DNA of 22,256 nucleotides from Thermomucor indicae-seudaticae (GCA_000787465.1 JSYX01000586.1:1-22256), one strand, 5' to 3'; positions 1 to 10,353 are shown, counted from the stretch's first letter. Numbers and translations: made by a program. Notes: a model not told the origin generated them from the sequence alone.

Positions 1-326
1 TTTACAGTTGACGCAAAATATACCTTGAAGTAGCGCAAAAGTCCAATCAATAAACAGTACATGTTACTCCACTCTGAATGTTTCATGTTAAAAGTCACTT
101 TCAGCATGCATTTTACATGGAACCTCCTTTTGTAAAAGGCCATCCGAACTAGAAACCCCTTCTCGATAATGTTGCTTCCGTCTTCACGTATAGCCTGTTG
201 AGTTCAACCATTACCGTCGCACCAGATCGGAGGTGTAAGCCGGAACTTCACACTGTACCTTTTTCCGCCCTCTACCTTCCCCCCATTCACAACTCATCGG
301 CCACTGACAAGGCATTCCGTTCTGAA
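1..326. other. Upstream region and probable 5' UTR of the FHIP gene
   Basis: No convincing coding sequence. The first 170 bases are AT-rich. A pyrimidine-rich tract lies at 258-284, about 45 bases before the ATG at 327, as before other starts in this window. The FHIP reading frame stays open upstream to a stop at 150-152 but has no ATG before 327, so this stretch is best read as promoter plus leader. Confidence 0.5.
258..284 (+). promoter_or_regulatory. Pyrimidine-rich tract before the FHIP start
   Basis: A run of almost only C and T sits about 45 bases upstream of the ATG at 327. CT-rich tracts near transcription starts are common in fungal genes. It supports 327 as the translation start rather than an earlier in-frame codon. 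Confidence 0.4.
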
Positions 327-3300
327 ATGTCCATGTTCCTTTCTAAACTTTTAAATGGAAGGAGCAATTCAAAGTCAAAGCTTGAGTTATTAACAGAAGC
401 ATGGACGAGTATACAGAAATACTATGAAACTGCAGCAGGTTATAGATAGATAGAGAGCTTATTTCGTCATTATCCCACAACTAACCGGAGCGCTCTTGCT
501 CGCATAGATCCGCTCAAAGATGCTGTCGAAGGCACTCCCATTCCATGTTGCTTGCAGAACATTGTCAAGCTGATTCAAGCAGAAGAACTCGAATACCAAC
601 GAGCCAGTGACAGCTTGGAGACAGGGCCCTGTCTAGAGTACCTATTACATAAGCGTGTCCTGGAAGAGCTCGTGGAATTCGCCAAAGTGGATGTAACGTC
701 AGGGATTATCGAACGAAAATATAGGCTGATCATAATGACGTTTCCCTTTGTTCTTGACGTAGACGCCGTTCGGGATGCGGATCCAATGTCTTCGATTTTT
801 TTGCAGTTTGGTGAACAACGTGCACGCACAACTACTTCCAGAGCGTGCCGTCCATGTGCCGCTACAGAAGCTCATCCATTCTTGTCACCGACTTATCGCT
901 CATCATTATGAACAACTAGTTACCGACCCTGACAGTTGCCCCGAGGAGCGTCATGCAGCAATCAGTGAACTTTCCTTGGAGCTCGTCAAATTGATGCATG
1001 GCGTCTTTTCCCATTTCAAGGGCACAAACGCAGCACTGATGGACTTGTTTTTTGAACGGGGCTGGTGTCGCGGTCTTGGCGAAAACGTGTGGAGAAGCAG
1101 CAAAGACGGCAAGACGTTTCACAAGCGACGGGAAAGCATGGATGACAAGATTGCATGGAATATGTTCTTGACGGTAAGATATCGAGGGTCTCAAGATTCA
1201 ACCTGGTAAAGCTGAATTAACGATCGAGAACTGGATTCAGCCCCGCTTTGACATGTTTACGTACTTGATCGACTATATGAATATACCCGGAGAGACTGGA
1301 GAAATTGCGCGAGAGGCCGTGCTTTTTGCCCTGCGATTGCTGGAAGGAGATCCTGAATATGTGTGCTACGTTGTGGAATACTCTGGGCTATGTGAAGTGA
1401 TGGTATGATTGCGACTAGCTTACTGAAAAATTTCGTTAAAAACGCGTTGATCAACGTTGTATAGGCTGAACGACTTGCCCTCTTCTTTGCCAGACTTCCC
1501 AAAAATGCCGGTGCATTCACGATATCCAGTAACAATCGAGTGGTGCCTGTTCGACCACCCAAGAAACGAATACACTTGTCAGTACCAGCTATGATCACCA
1601 ACAACACTCTCATGATTACTGTAAACGCTCATCACAGCTTCAAGAAGAAGCGAAGGAAGCGAAGTCCCTTTGATATCCACCTGGCCCGCTCTCTGGAATC
1701 CATGCAGGATGGGGAGCATATCGTGGACGAGTTTTATAGTTTCTGGGAATATCTTAATGACGTAGCACGTGTTGCAGATCGACGACTCATGACAGCTTTA
1801 ATGGCTCAGCTCACTGCCATTTTCTGGCATCCGGTTGTATGTACGGCTCTTAGTTCGCCTTCTGCCGAGTTAGCAACGGCCGCAACAGCGTATACGACTG
1901 AGATGATTCGATCACTGACTGATCAGAAACTTTTGCATGCGTTTCTGGTCGTGCTACTGGGTGAGGAAGGTGGAGTGGGCAAAGACTTGGAGCCTGAGAT
2001 TCGAAGCACACAGCCTCGAAACGACCTCATAGACGACGATCGCGACGACGACTCTCTAAAGACTGAAGACGAGGAAGATGATAACAAAGAAAAGGAAAAG
2101 GAGAAAGAGAAAGTAAAAGTGGTCGATAACGATGACGAAGAAGTTTCGTTACGCGTCCTCCTTATCAACCGCATAGATGCCGAGTACCATGATCTTTCCT
2201 TATCAACTCTGCGCTTCTTTGATACAGTTCTGGAAACGTACAATCAGTTTGCGATCTATAACTTGGTTCTACGAAACTATCTCGATATTACGCCAGATGG
2301 AGAATATTTGGAAGATGTTGAAAAGAATGACGAGAACAAAGATACAACAGATACATCTTCAGTCGGCTCCAAGGCGGTCGATGATCGCTCCAGTGTAAAT
2401 GACAGTACAGCAAAAGATGAAAAAGAGAAGGTGAGCGTCGAAGAACCCGCTGGCACCGAAAAGGACAAGGAAAAAGAAAACGAAGAATCAGAGAAGAAGG
2501 ATAACAAGACAGAGAAGGCAAGCGTCGAAGAATGCGCTGATACTGAAAAGGATAAGGAAAAAGAAAATGAAGAATCAGAAAAGGAAAGGAAGGATAATAA
2601 GACAGAGAAGGTGCGATGGCTCGTTGAAAGGTATGTATCAAATGTGGCTGGGAAGGCTGTTGATCAGCGGCCTGACATTGTTACTTTGTAAGAATACTCT
2701 CACTTTTGCCTTTGGAGGACGAGCTTGAGCGTATGAAATCGCCTCCACTTTCGTCTGTTATCCCTTCCGATTCCTTTGCCTCGTCAGTACACGGTGCGAA
2801 TGCAAACGGTTCTTCGGGTGAAAGCCAGCGCGGAAATGGACAGAGTCAAAAGGGAAACGTCGGTGAAAACGGCTCTTTGCACCACGTAGTAATCCCAGGA
2901 AATAGTTATGACGATTATTTCCACGAGGCCCGAGAACGGTTCCAATATGGCCTCTTGGCTAGAAACTTTTGGCGCTTCCCTTATCCGCCACCCAAGACAA
3001 AGAAAGATTACGCCCGCGAGACCGAGCATCGCCGGGGTCGTCTGCAAAGACGTCCTATGAGCATGATCGTTTCCTCAAAGGATGCGGAGCTTCATCGTGG
3101 ATTTGACAGGGATGAAGAAGCAAAACGGCGATTGTATGGAAGCTACGAAGGTCTTTTCATGAGCCGCATCTTTGACCAATTCTTCAAGATGCTCGAATCG
3201 TCTATGGAGCAGAATCTGCTAGTGACCAGTATCCTCCAAAAAATAGTTGGAGTTGTGGATAAACGTGTGGATGGAGTTATCTGTGAATGGCGTGCTATTC

Positions 3301-4348
3301 GTGTAGGAGGAGATGGTGCGCTGTATGGAGGTGTCTGGACATTGCCGAGTGGGAAAGGCAACCGAAGAACTCTTTATTCACTACTAGAACAGGTGAGGAC
3401 ATACACATATATGCTATGATCGTTTTAAAAGCTTTTCTGCTAACCAACCCATCTTAGGTCACGTTTGAAGCATTAAAGCGTGCTCAACTAGTCCCGAACT
3501 TTGAGACACGTATATCTCTAGCCAAGAAGCGAGGAATTCTTGCGAACACATCTGGACAAAACCAGCAGCATCCGCATGCTAAACGGTCTAACTCAGTCTT
3601 CTCCCTAACGCCCTCGGCACCTGCACCAAGAGGACCCAGCAAATCAATGCCACGGCACCCAAGCTTGTCCCAGTTAGTTTTCTCTAGAGGCATGTCTGCT
3701 TCTGTGTCTGCAGCCAGTCCAACATCACCGTTAAGTCCCGGCTCACCGACAGGCACAAAATCTACGGGTATACTACCACTTCGAGGCAGTCGTGAAACTC
3801 ACAACAGTCATCGAGAAAAGCAAACTGGTAATACCCTTCAAAACGGAACTGGCAATAACGGCAATATCTCGCCTAACGGCACCACAGATGGTATGAGCAA
3901 CGGCGCTACATCGTCATCGTCTTCGTTCTTCCAACAATCACAGCGCAGTAATACGACACCAATCACCATGACAAATCCGTTTGCAAAGCTCTCCAACTTT
4001 GTCAACTCATACATTGTCCTCCAAGAGTTCTGCAAAGAACTGGCCGCTGTCATTCTAGTGCGGCATGCTACAGATTACAGCGACACGGACTTGGTAAAGC
4101 TTCACGATTATGGAAGCAAACGAGAATCCATGCGGGGACTCGCGCACGATTTCTGGTTCGAAGATCACCACTACCAGGACATTGACAGTGAGACTATAGA
4201 TGGCGAAAAACCTAGCATTGATAAATGGAAGAATCGTATTTCGATGGTTTCAAGCTTGACTGATTGGCGAAGTGTCCGTAGCCTGGATATCATCGATGAA
4301 GCCATCACCTCAAGAGTCCGGTCCATTTCCACTGATGCCAAATGGTGA
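327..4348 (+). CDS. FHIP family protein (FTS-Hook-interacting, RAI16-like)
   Basis: In known fungi and animals FHIP joins FTS and Hook proteins to attach early endosomes to dynein. Exons by eye: 327-438, 508-692, 763-1173, 1241-1402, 1465-2630, 2693-3392 and 3458-4348, giving 1208 residues in one frame. Introns are 62-70 nt; the first carries CTAAC and removes the only in-frame stop (447-449). Family-like blocks include the N-terminal MFLSKLLNGRS, GPCLEYLLHKRVLEELVEFA, LRFFCSLVNNVHAQLLPE, LINRIDAEYHDLSLSTLRFF and the C-terminal FAKLSNFVNSYIVLQEFCKE. Two acidic/lysine-rich low-complexity linkers (about 2050-2120 and 2400-2610) interrupt the helical repeats; the second is a tandem duplication. 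A serine-rich linker fills 3540-3960. Start chosen at the first ATG after a CT tract; a second ATG lies two codons later. A 60-nt GT..AG stretch at 1578-1637 could be an optional in-frame intron. It converges on the MRM1-like gene, with 86 bp between stops. Confidence 0.88.
2431..2610 (+). repeat. Tandem duplication in the FHIP K/E-rich linker
   Basis: Unit 1 is 2431-2517 (29 codons) and unit 2 is 2518-2610 (31 codons). Both encode a SVEE..TEKDKEKENEESEK..DNKTEK pattern with several synonymous and a few amino-acid differences, so the copy is not brand new. Unit 2 carries an extra two codons. It lies inside exon 5, between the conserved LRNYL block and the LSLLP block that follows the next intron. 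Confidence 0.85.
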
Positions 4349-4434
4349 AACTAATTTAACTCAAGTTTGTTCTTCCTCCCTGTTATCCGTTCATCATATA
4401 CCATTGTATAATCAAAGCTATAAAGAAATGCTTT

Positions 4435-5845
4435 TCAAGAACTTTGTAGAAACCGTGAAATGAGGATTCCTGCAGCTACCCCGACATTTAAGCTATCTAC
4501 AGCCCCTCTGTCCTTCAAATGTGACAAAGCATTTGTTGAAGCAGGAGGAATGCGAACGAGCCTGTGACACTGTATCTTTACGTTCGTCCGTAAACCTGTC
4601 CCTTCATTGCCAAGAACAAGCAAACGCGGTTCTTTGGCATCGGAAGGCAACCTATCAAAAACAGATTCAGCAGAACTGGACGCATCTGCTCCCCATATCG
4701 TCCATCCATGTTGTGCCGATATCTGTTTAATTCGGGCACATAAAAGTAAGCGTTCCATTAATTACATTGTGTACATACATCGATATAGTATATACCTTTA
4801 GAAAGTTCACCAACTTCTTTGTTTCGAAAATATCCATAACTTCCATGGCACCTGCACTCACTTTGGACACCGCTGGACTCAAAGGTGCACTAAGCATGAC
4901 GTTAATTCTTTCTGAACCGCCCAACAAGACGTGGACATAATATACCTATTTTTGCTGCAAACGATGACCCCGTCCACACCGAAAAAGTGCGCCGTTCTAT
5001 GTAGCAGATGTGAGCTATTTCAAAGGATAAGTGTTCATTGGGATGCGTTTGCAAATATACACCTCAAGATGGAGCCAACGTTCTAAGGATGTGTAGTTAG
5101 AGAGAAGCATGAACAGACGATATGACGCTAGGTACCACACCTGGGGATCCTGAACTTCATCCAAGGCGATCCAAAGAGGTCCTCTATCGGGTGGCAGCGC
5201 AAATTGGGCGCCCCGTTCTTGATGTGCGTCGGTAACAGCTGAATAATAACCAAGTCTGCAAGACGACTGTTATAACCGCGCTTTCGGGCAGCAAGGATGT
5301 TCTGTATACCCCTTCTGCAAAGCACCAAGTCCATCGATTCTTTTGGCAATTATCGGTGATGCTTGGAGAACTACACCCTTTAAAAGACGAAAGCTTTTAA
5401 AAGGACAACCCACAGTACACAAAGGCTGGCTTTCTTCTCTTACTTGATGAGGTTTATTGTGCGTCAAGTCATTTAACTGTCCTTTTGTTTTCTTTTCTAC
5501 AGGTATCCCCATCTGCTTGCACTGTACCACGATCTTTTCACGCAGGGACCTGGTATATCAAAGAGTCAGCGTGCATACCATATGCAGCCTACGCCAAACT
5601 CACTCTTCGTTGGTCTTATTTTTGTTTGAGCTTTCCTGTATGAAGAGCCTTTTCATCTTTTCTCTTTTTCGTGCTTGTATAGCGCCCAAAACACTTGAAT
5701 AACCGTACACATAGTCGTCGTCTAAATGAGTGCCGCGATGATAAAATCGCACTCTATACGATGGCTGCCGGAGAGTCGCACAGCGATTCAGAAACGGTGT
5801 ACGCCTCATTGATTGCGTCCATGTAGGGCGCATCGCAACATGCAT
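4435..5845 (-). CDS. MRM1: Mitochondrial rRNA 2'-O-ribose methyltransferase, SpoU/TrmH family
   Basis: The yeast family member methylates a ribose in the peptidyl-transferase loop of mitochondrial large-subunit rRNA. Exons in reading order: 5845-5604, 5549-5444, 5377-5310, 5255-5141, 5082-5063, 4996-4946, 4889-4796 and 4722-4435, giving 327 residues. The first ~35 residues are basic, with Arg and Ser and no acidic residue before the YHRGTHLDDD stretch, as in a mitochondrial presequence. Then come YGYSSVLGAIQARKREKMKR (substrate-binding domain) and LNDLTHNKPHQGVVLQASP. SPOUT motif 1 is NVGSILRTAHFFGVDGV (178-194), motif 2 LVLGNEGTGLR (267-277) and motif 3 VDSLNVGVAAG (307-317), all intact. The reading frame closes exactly across all seven introns (54-73 nt). 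The ATG at 5845 is the first in frame; another lies at 5833. It is 159 bp downstream of the septin stop on the same strand. I am confident of the family; the exact rRNA target is inferred. Confidence 0.9.
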
Positions 5846-6004
5846 TGTACGCGAAAGAGGAACAAGCGCTTCTTCGCGTCAAATTATAGACCTTTTTGAT
5901 CTCAGTTCCACTCTTACATAGTAAACTACGAGGGATTAAGATGGGATATGGGGGAAAAGCAGGATAATGAGCTACGTAACAGATTAAAGAAATAGACGGG
6001 AAAT

Positions 6005-7568
6005 CTATCGTCGCATGGGACCCATGCGGCCCTGCATCTGATAGATGTTCTCTAGTTCGGCTTCCATAGCCTTGATCTTGGCATGTTGAGCCTCAAGGTC
6101 CTTGTTGAGACGGTCTCGCTCGCTCACGAGCTAATAATAATAAAGTACAGTGCGTGGTTAAGACCTAGAACATACTTGGGCAGCAGCAGTATGCAAATAT
6201 TACCTGTGCCTCCCATTGACGGAATCTGTTCTCCTCTTTTTTGACTTGTTCCGTAAATGCGGCACGGAGGCGTTCCTCTTGCTCCTTAAACTTGGGATTC
6301 TCGTATTTCTTTGGCCTATAGCAAGAATCGCTTGTCAGTAAAGATACTCACGTTACATATATGTCAAATACGTTTGACACTTTACTTGGCCTCTCCAAAC
6401 TTGCGGGTTTCCATCTGGATCTGGCGGTAGTTCTCATAGTGGATTTCCTCCGTGGTCGAAATAAGGTCATGCATGTGAGAGCGGATCAAAAGGTCACGCA
6501 GCTTCTTAAAGTCGCAGTGTTCCTCGTTCTCTACTTCGGCACAACCCCAGGCATACTGACGACCCTTGACCTTACGGCCATCGGCCGTAATGACGTCTTC
6601 TGTCGAACCAATAACAGAGAAAGGCATGGCACTCATAATGTCCTTGTTCTTTGCGGTAACGGATTCGTCATCACTTTCGATTGGACAAGAATAGACGCGA
6701 ATGTTCTGGGCAGCGATAACATCCAAGATCTAGCCAACAGTTTGATGAGTCTGTGCGTCAACCAGGATGGCAAAGACACCACAGAATTGGACTTACGTTT
6801 CGTTTAAACTTCGCCAAGTCTTGAGGCGTCAGGGTATCTGCTTTGGCAATAACAGGAATCAAGTTGACTCGGGAACCGAGATGCTTCATGATCTCAATAT
6901 CTAAGGGTTTCAGACTACAGGACCCGATCGTCAGCTTATCCAAAGAGTTCAAGCATATCCTCATCTTGAGACTTACGTATGGCCATTGGGTCGAATAAAG
7001 TACAGACATGCGTGAACGCGGAGATCAATGATGCCAGCACGAGTTGGTTGCTGTTCCTGAACCATGTAGCTTTCATGCTGATCGTCCAGAAACTCGACAA
7101 TAGGCATCCAGCTGTCTCGATTGTTGACATAATCACCAAAGCCAGGCGTATCAATGATGGTCAATTTCACCTTGAAGTTCTTCTCCTCGAGTTCTGAAGG
7201 ACCACCCGCCCCATTCAGTCCTTTCACCCTTAACGCCCCCTGACCCTTTATGCCTGCTTACCAGCTTTGGTAATTTCTATCTCTACTGTCTTTTCCACTT
7301 GTTTGTTGTGTCGCTTCGAAAGTTGCTTTGGTTCCTTGATAGAAGTGGTAAACAACGTATTGACGAATGTAGTTTTGCCAACACCGGATTCACCTGCGAT
7401 GATATAATTAAGACAAAGGCCTGCCCTGTGGTACTGGTCGATTTTCCTATTCTTACCGCAAACCATCAAAGTAAAGTTGGCACCTCGCTTGGAGACGATT
7501 TTATGGCGCTGGTTGGGCAAATGTGCCACACCTACACCATCCGTTACTGTAGTAGCAGTCGGTGCCAT
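6005..7568 (-). CDS. Septin GTPase, Cdc12/AspC-like group
   Basis: Septins assemble into hetero-oligomeric filaments at the cell cortex, septa and hyphal tips. Exons in reading order: 7568-7457, 7393-7262, 7193-6977, 6914-6797, 6729-6386, 6315-6204 and 6130-6005, giving 386 residues. The pre-GTPase segment has [13 protein letters not shown], a basic lipid-binding-type stretch. The P-loop GESGVGKT is at 38-45, split by the first intron. G3 DTPG is at 96-99 and G4 AKAD at 176-179. A septin-unique element follows ([19 protein letters not shown] and [18 protein letters not shown]). The last ~70 residues form a charged heptad-like coiled coil ending MGPMRR. All six introns are 62-73 nt with good GT..AG ends. 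Assignment to the Cdc12 group rests on the remembered LPNQR..KIV and EITKAELEEK patterns; other septin classes cannot be excluded without a tree. A CT-rich leader precedes the ATG. Confidence 0.93.
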
Positions 7569-7593
7569 GCTTATAGAACAAAATTTCTTGCTT

Positions 7594-7649
7594 GGAAGGA
7601 AAGACGGGAGGGAGTATCAGGAAGAAAAGAAAGAGGATAATGAGGAGAG
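7594..7649 (-). promoter_or_regulatory. CT-rich leader tract upstream of the septin start
   Basis: On the minus strand this is an almost uninterrupted pyrimidine run beginning 26 bases upstream of the septin ATG. It resembles the tracts before the starts at 327, 12744, 15019 and 20400 and probably marks the core promoter or transcription start. Confidence 0.4.
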
Positions 7650-7999
7650 CACGTTGAGATTACCCTAACCATTATTTCCGGATTTGGTTCCCAGATTCGC
7701 CAGTGTAACGACGCTAGGTATGCTTATGGCGTCTTGCCTCATGTTCCTGTTTCTATATCTTGCTGCATATGCTACTCTTTTTAAAGCGTCCTTGAGGGTA
7801 TTACTCTTATTATTGGAACATCTGTCTGTTCGCAATAGATCTGTTAAGCGCTGTACTGGCTCTCCAATGCATATGACTGTGGGCTCGATCTTTTCCATGC
7901 TCTCGCCTAACGCACTCCGCGAGCAGACCCCGTCCAGAAGCTTACTCCGTTTCCCCTTGTTTTAGCCCCAGATAGTCATCATCATCAGTAAACTGAGTT
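7650..7999. other. Intergenic region between septin and the unresolved + strand gene
   Basis: This is the rest of the region between two genes that point away from each other. Short open frames exist on both strands but have no recognisable protein features and no splice-supported extension. It probably holds both promoters. I see no RNA gene in it. Confidence 0.4.
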
Positions 8000-9205
8000 A
8001 TGTCCATCCAAAATATAGGAGAAGCAACACCTGTCTATTTGCGTAACGGAAGACCTGTCATTCGATCTTTTGGTCGCGTCTGGCTTGAATTACACGTCTT
8101 CTTTTGTAAAACGTGCAGAGGTCTGTGAACGTAATCTTTGCCAGCTAAGCCGGATTGCGTATCATCTCTTTACGATCGCGCATTTTCACAGTCAGAAGCA
8201 CGTCATAAACGCGTCTGAGACGAGCATACATTCACAGAAGCAGCTGCGGTCGACTTCAGGAACCATGTCAGCTTTGCGACAGCGTATTGATGGTCACGCC
8301 AGCTACGGAGGCTGCCAGCTGAAGAAAAGGCACAGGCGTGAGATTCTTTCAGCTTTTTATTTCAGGTACTAGGTGCTCCGCGTGATATTAGGCCTGTTGC
8401 TAGTTCATTTGTACATGCCCGGCTCCGTCAGGCATAGAAAGCAATACTGGTCATGGCCCGAAAATGCTCTCGAAGTCAGTAAACTGGTCCAGACCACTGG
8501 AGGGCCGGCAACCACCACCTATCTTAAGAGGGCAGCAGGATTTAGGACGCTCTGAACTCAAAGTTTTGCACGAAGGTTGCTTAAGAAAAGAGGCATTCGT
8601 GGAACTTTCATCAACAAAGGTAGGTCGACAACTGAAAGAGCAACGCCGATCAGTGGAAATCTTTACGTGCTGTGGTAGACGCCCTCAAGAAGGAGCTTGG
8701 AGCTGGCCATCGGCATTCGAGGCTTTGTTTCTTCATTTGCGTTCAAACAGAATAGCATCAGATTGCCGGGAACAGTTTATCCACTGCTTACACGAAAAAT
8801 TGACGGTCGAACTGGCAGTGCGCAGCGACGTCCCAAAGTTCTTGCAAGTAATGGCACACGATCTTCCTCTGTCTATACCCTATCCATCATTGTTGTACAT
8901 CGTATAACACCCGCTCATGTAGTGATAAACCCAGGGAACACAAAAGGTTATCACTCGACAGAAATACAGTTACATCGAATCCCTTTATCTAATGGTTATT
9001 GCAGGGCAAACATAGCTTTAATGTTACTTTCATGGATGCCAAAAAGACAAAGAAAAGCATCGAGTACACTCCATTAACCCATGTGCAACAAGTTCAATGT
9101 ACCAAACGCTGTCTAAGTCGTAGTTGCGTAGGAAGAGAAATGGCAGGAGTGCCTGACGGAAGCAGGATGTGTGGTTTCTTTATACAACAATTAAAACGCG
9201 TTTAA
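8000..9205 (+). CDS. Unrecognised spliced gene, basic protein (model incomplete)
   Basis: No family recognised. The plus strand is unusually open in two frames, while the minus strand has no open frame of 60 codons here. A workable model starts at ATG 8000 (MSIQNIGEATPVYLRNGRPV), with exon 1 to 8124, intron 8125-8191 (GTGAAC..CACAG, branch-like GCTAAG), exon 2 8192-8337, and an intron from 8338 ending at 8403 or 8431. The exon to 8619 follows (PLEGRQPPPILRGQQDLG), then intron 8620-8678 (GTAGGT..GTAG). The next exon, from 8679, reads TPSRRSLELAIGIRGFV, and a last exon from about 9005 reads GKHSFNVTFMDAKKTKKS and ends at 9205. The product would be rich in Lys, Arg, Ser and Thr, which would suit a nuclear protein, but this is a guess. 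Introns remove in-frame stops at 8370 and 8676. The 8404-8530 segment and the junction after about 8840 stay ambiguous. It could also be a decayed gene. Confidence 0.35.
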
Positions 9206-9470
9206 ATAATAGACATCTCAACCTATTCTTTGTATCAACACGATCGATCCAGAAACTCACATGCTCCAGTAGTGTTCCCGACATCCATGAGACTTTTTCT
9301 CTGGTGAAGTATCATAGCTAACGAACAAGAGTTGAAAACGCTGCCCTTGAAGATATCCAAAAAGGCAATACGGTGCGACTTTAAGCTTCCGCAGCTTCAG
9401 CGCCGAAGATGGTGGCTTTGTATACAGTTAGCCAGGTTCGGAACCTGGTAACATACAACAAGAATTTAGA
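9206..9470. other. Upstream region of the uL15m gene
   Basis: This stretch of 265 bases has no open frame of note. It contains the 17-base palindrome at 9432-9448, listed separately. It is likely the promoter and leader of the uL15m gene and the 3' flank of the unresolved gene. Confidence 0.4.
9432..9448. repeat. Near-perfect palindrome 23 bp upstream of the uL15m ATG
   Basis: Two 8-base arms, CCAGGTTC and GAACCTGG, are separated by a single G. The palindrome lies just before the start codon at 9471, in the probable leader or core promoter. It could be a dimeric transcription-factor site; the function is unknown. Confidence 0.5.
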
Positions 9471-10290
9471 ATGTTACGGTCAGCATTAGCCAGTCTCGCA
9501 CGAAATGTGAATTCGACGACGGTTCGCACGTATGCAACACAACCCATACAGCCACCGACAAGGCTCATAAACCTTGCCAGCCTTGCTGATAATGCCGGTG
9601 CCGTGAAACAGGTAACGCAGCTCTTTATTTACGGCATTTCCACATGTGTAAAGCTAATACGTCCCCTCCAAAAAAAAATAGCGTCACCGTGTTGGTCGAG
9701 GTCCAGGGTCTGGCCGCGGCAAGACAGCTGGCCGAGGTCACAAAGGTCAAAATGCTCGTTCAGGCAACGGCAAGCCCACACCAGGCTTCGAAGGTGGTCA
9801 AACGCCCTTAGTCAAGCGTATTCCAAAGCGCGGTTTCTACAACATGTAAGGAAGGGCTATAGTAAGGCTTTCTTGGGATATGTTTGGTTGATCGGGTGAA
9901 ACCATAGCCATCGTAAAGAATACCAAGAACTTAATCTCAACCGACTCCAAGATTGGATCCAAAGCGGCCGGATTGATGCTAGTAAAACAATCACCATCAA
10001 AGACCTCAAGGATACACGGTGTATTCACAAAGTTCAAGATGGCGTCAAGTTATTGGGAGTGGTAAATATTTTTTTCTTGGCAGATGTAACAGTGGGGGCC
10101 AGATGCTTATTACACGGACGGGTCCGGGCAATAGGGTGCGGAATCATTCAGTCTACCCATTACGATTGAAGTGTCCAAAGCATCAAAATTAGCGGTTGAA
10201 GCCGTTGAAAAAGCAGGCGGAAAAGTCATTACACGAGATTACACGGCAGGAGCTCTGCGAGCACTTTTGCACCCTGAAAAGCACCTATAG
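9471..10290 (+). CDS. Mitochondrial large-subunit ribosomal protein uL15m
   Basis: This is a structural protein of the mitochondrial 54S ribosomal subunit, homologous to bacterial L15. Exons are 9471-9611, 9682-9845, 9908-10061 and 10135-10290, giving 204 residues. Residues 1-25 ([20 protein letters not shown]) are a typical matrix-targeting presequence. The L15 glycine/arginine-rich signature follows from residue 48 ([20 protein letters not shown]), then [28 protein letters not shown], and the C-terminal fold with [20 protein letters not shown] and [12 protein letters not shown]. The introns (62-73 nt) all restore the frame. Most mitochondrial L15 proteins I recall have a longer C-terminal extension. 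Here the protein stops soon after ALLHPEKHL, and no further exon is obvious before the convergent gene at 10354. The yeast name for this protein is MRPL10. Confidence 0.92.
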
Positions 10291-10353
10291 ACACCTGTAC
10301 AAGAGAAAGAATGAATATATATATGTCAGTGATACATATAGCTACGTGCCAAA

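Noticed and set aside
447..449. In-frame stop early in the FHIP gene
   Set aside because: It lies inside a 69-nt intron (439-507) with GT and AG ends and a CTAAC branch site; removing it keeps the frame.
1578..1637. Possible additional FHIP intron
   Set aside because: It is 60 nt with GT..AG ends but contains no stop, is a multiple of three, and has a weak donor. Left as exonic, noted as optional.
1923..2641. Ser/Phe/Leu-rich open frames antisense to FHIP
   Set aside because: They are mirror images of the K/E-rich repeats on the coding strand, not independent genes.
6361..7640. Long plus-strand open frames across the septin locus
   Set aside because: They are antisense to a septin with all GTPase motifs; their translations show no protein features.
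7665..7898. Minus-strand 77-codon frame upstream of septin
   Set aside because: No domain, no conserved-looking residues, and its opposite strand is equally open; likely chance in the shared promoter region.
9432..9448. tRNA-like B-box sequence (GGTTCG)
   Set aside because: It is part of a palindrome, and no acceptor stem, anticodon arm or A-box can be fitted around it.
9837..10037. Minus-strand open frame opposite uL15m
   Set aside because: It overlaps conserved uL15m exon 3 and has no supporting features.
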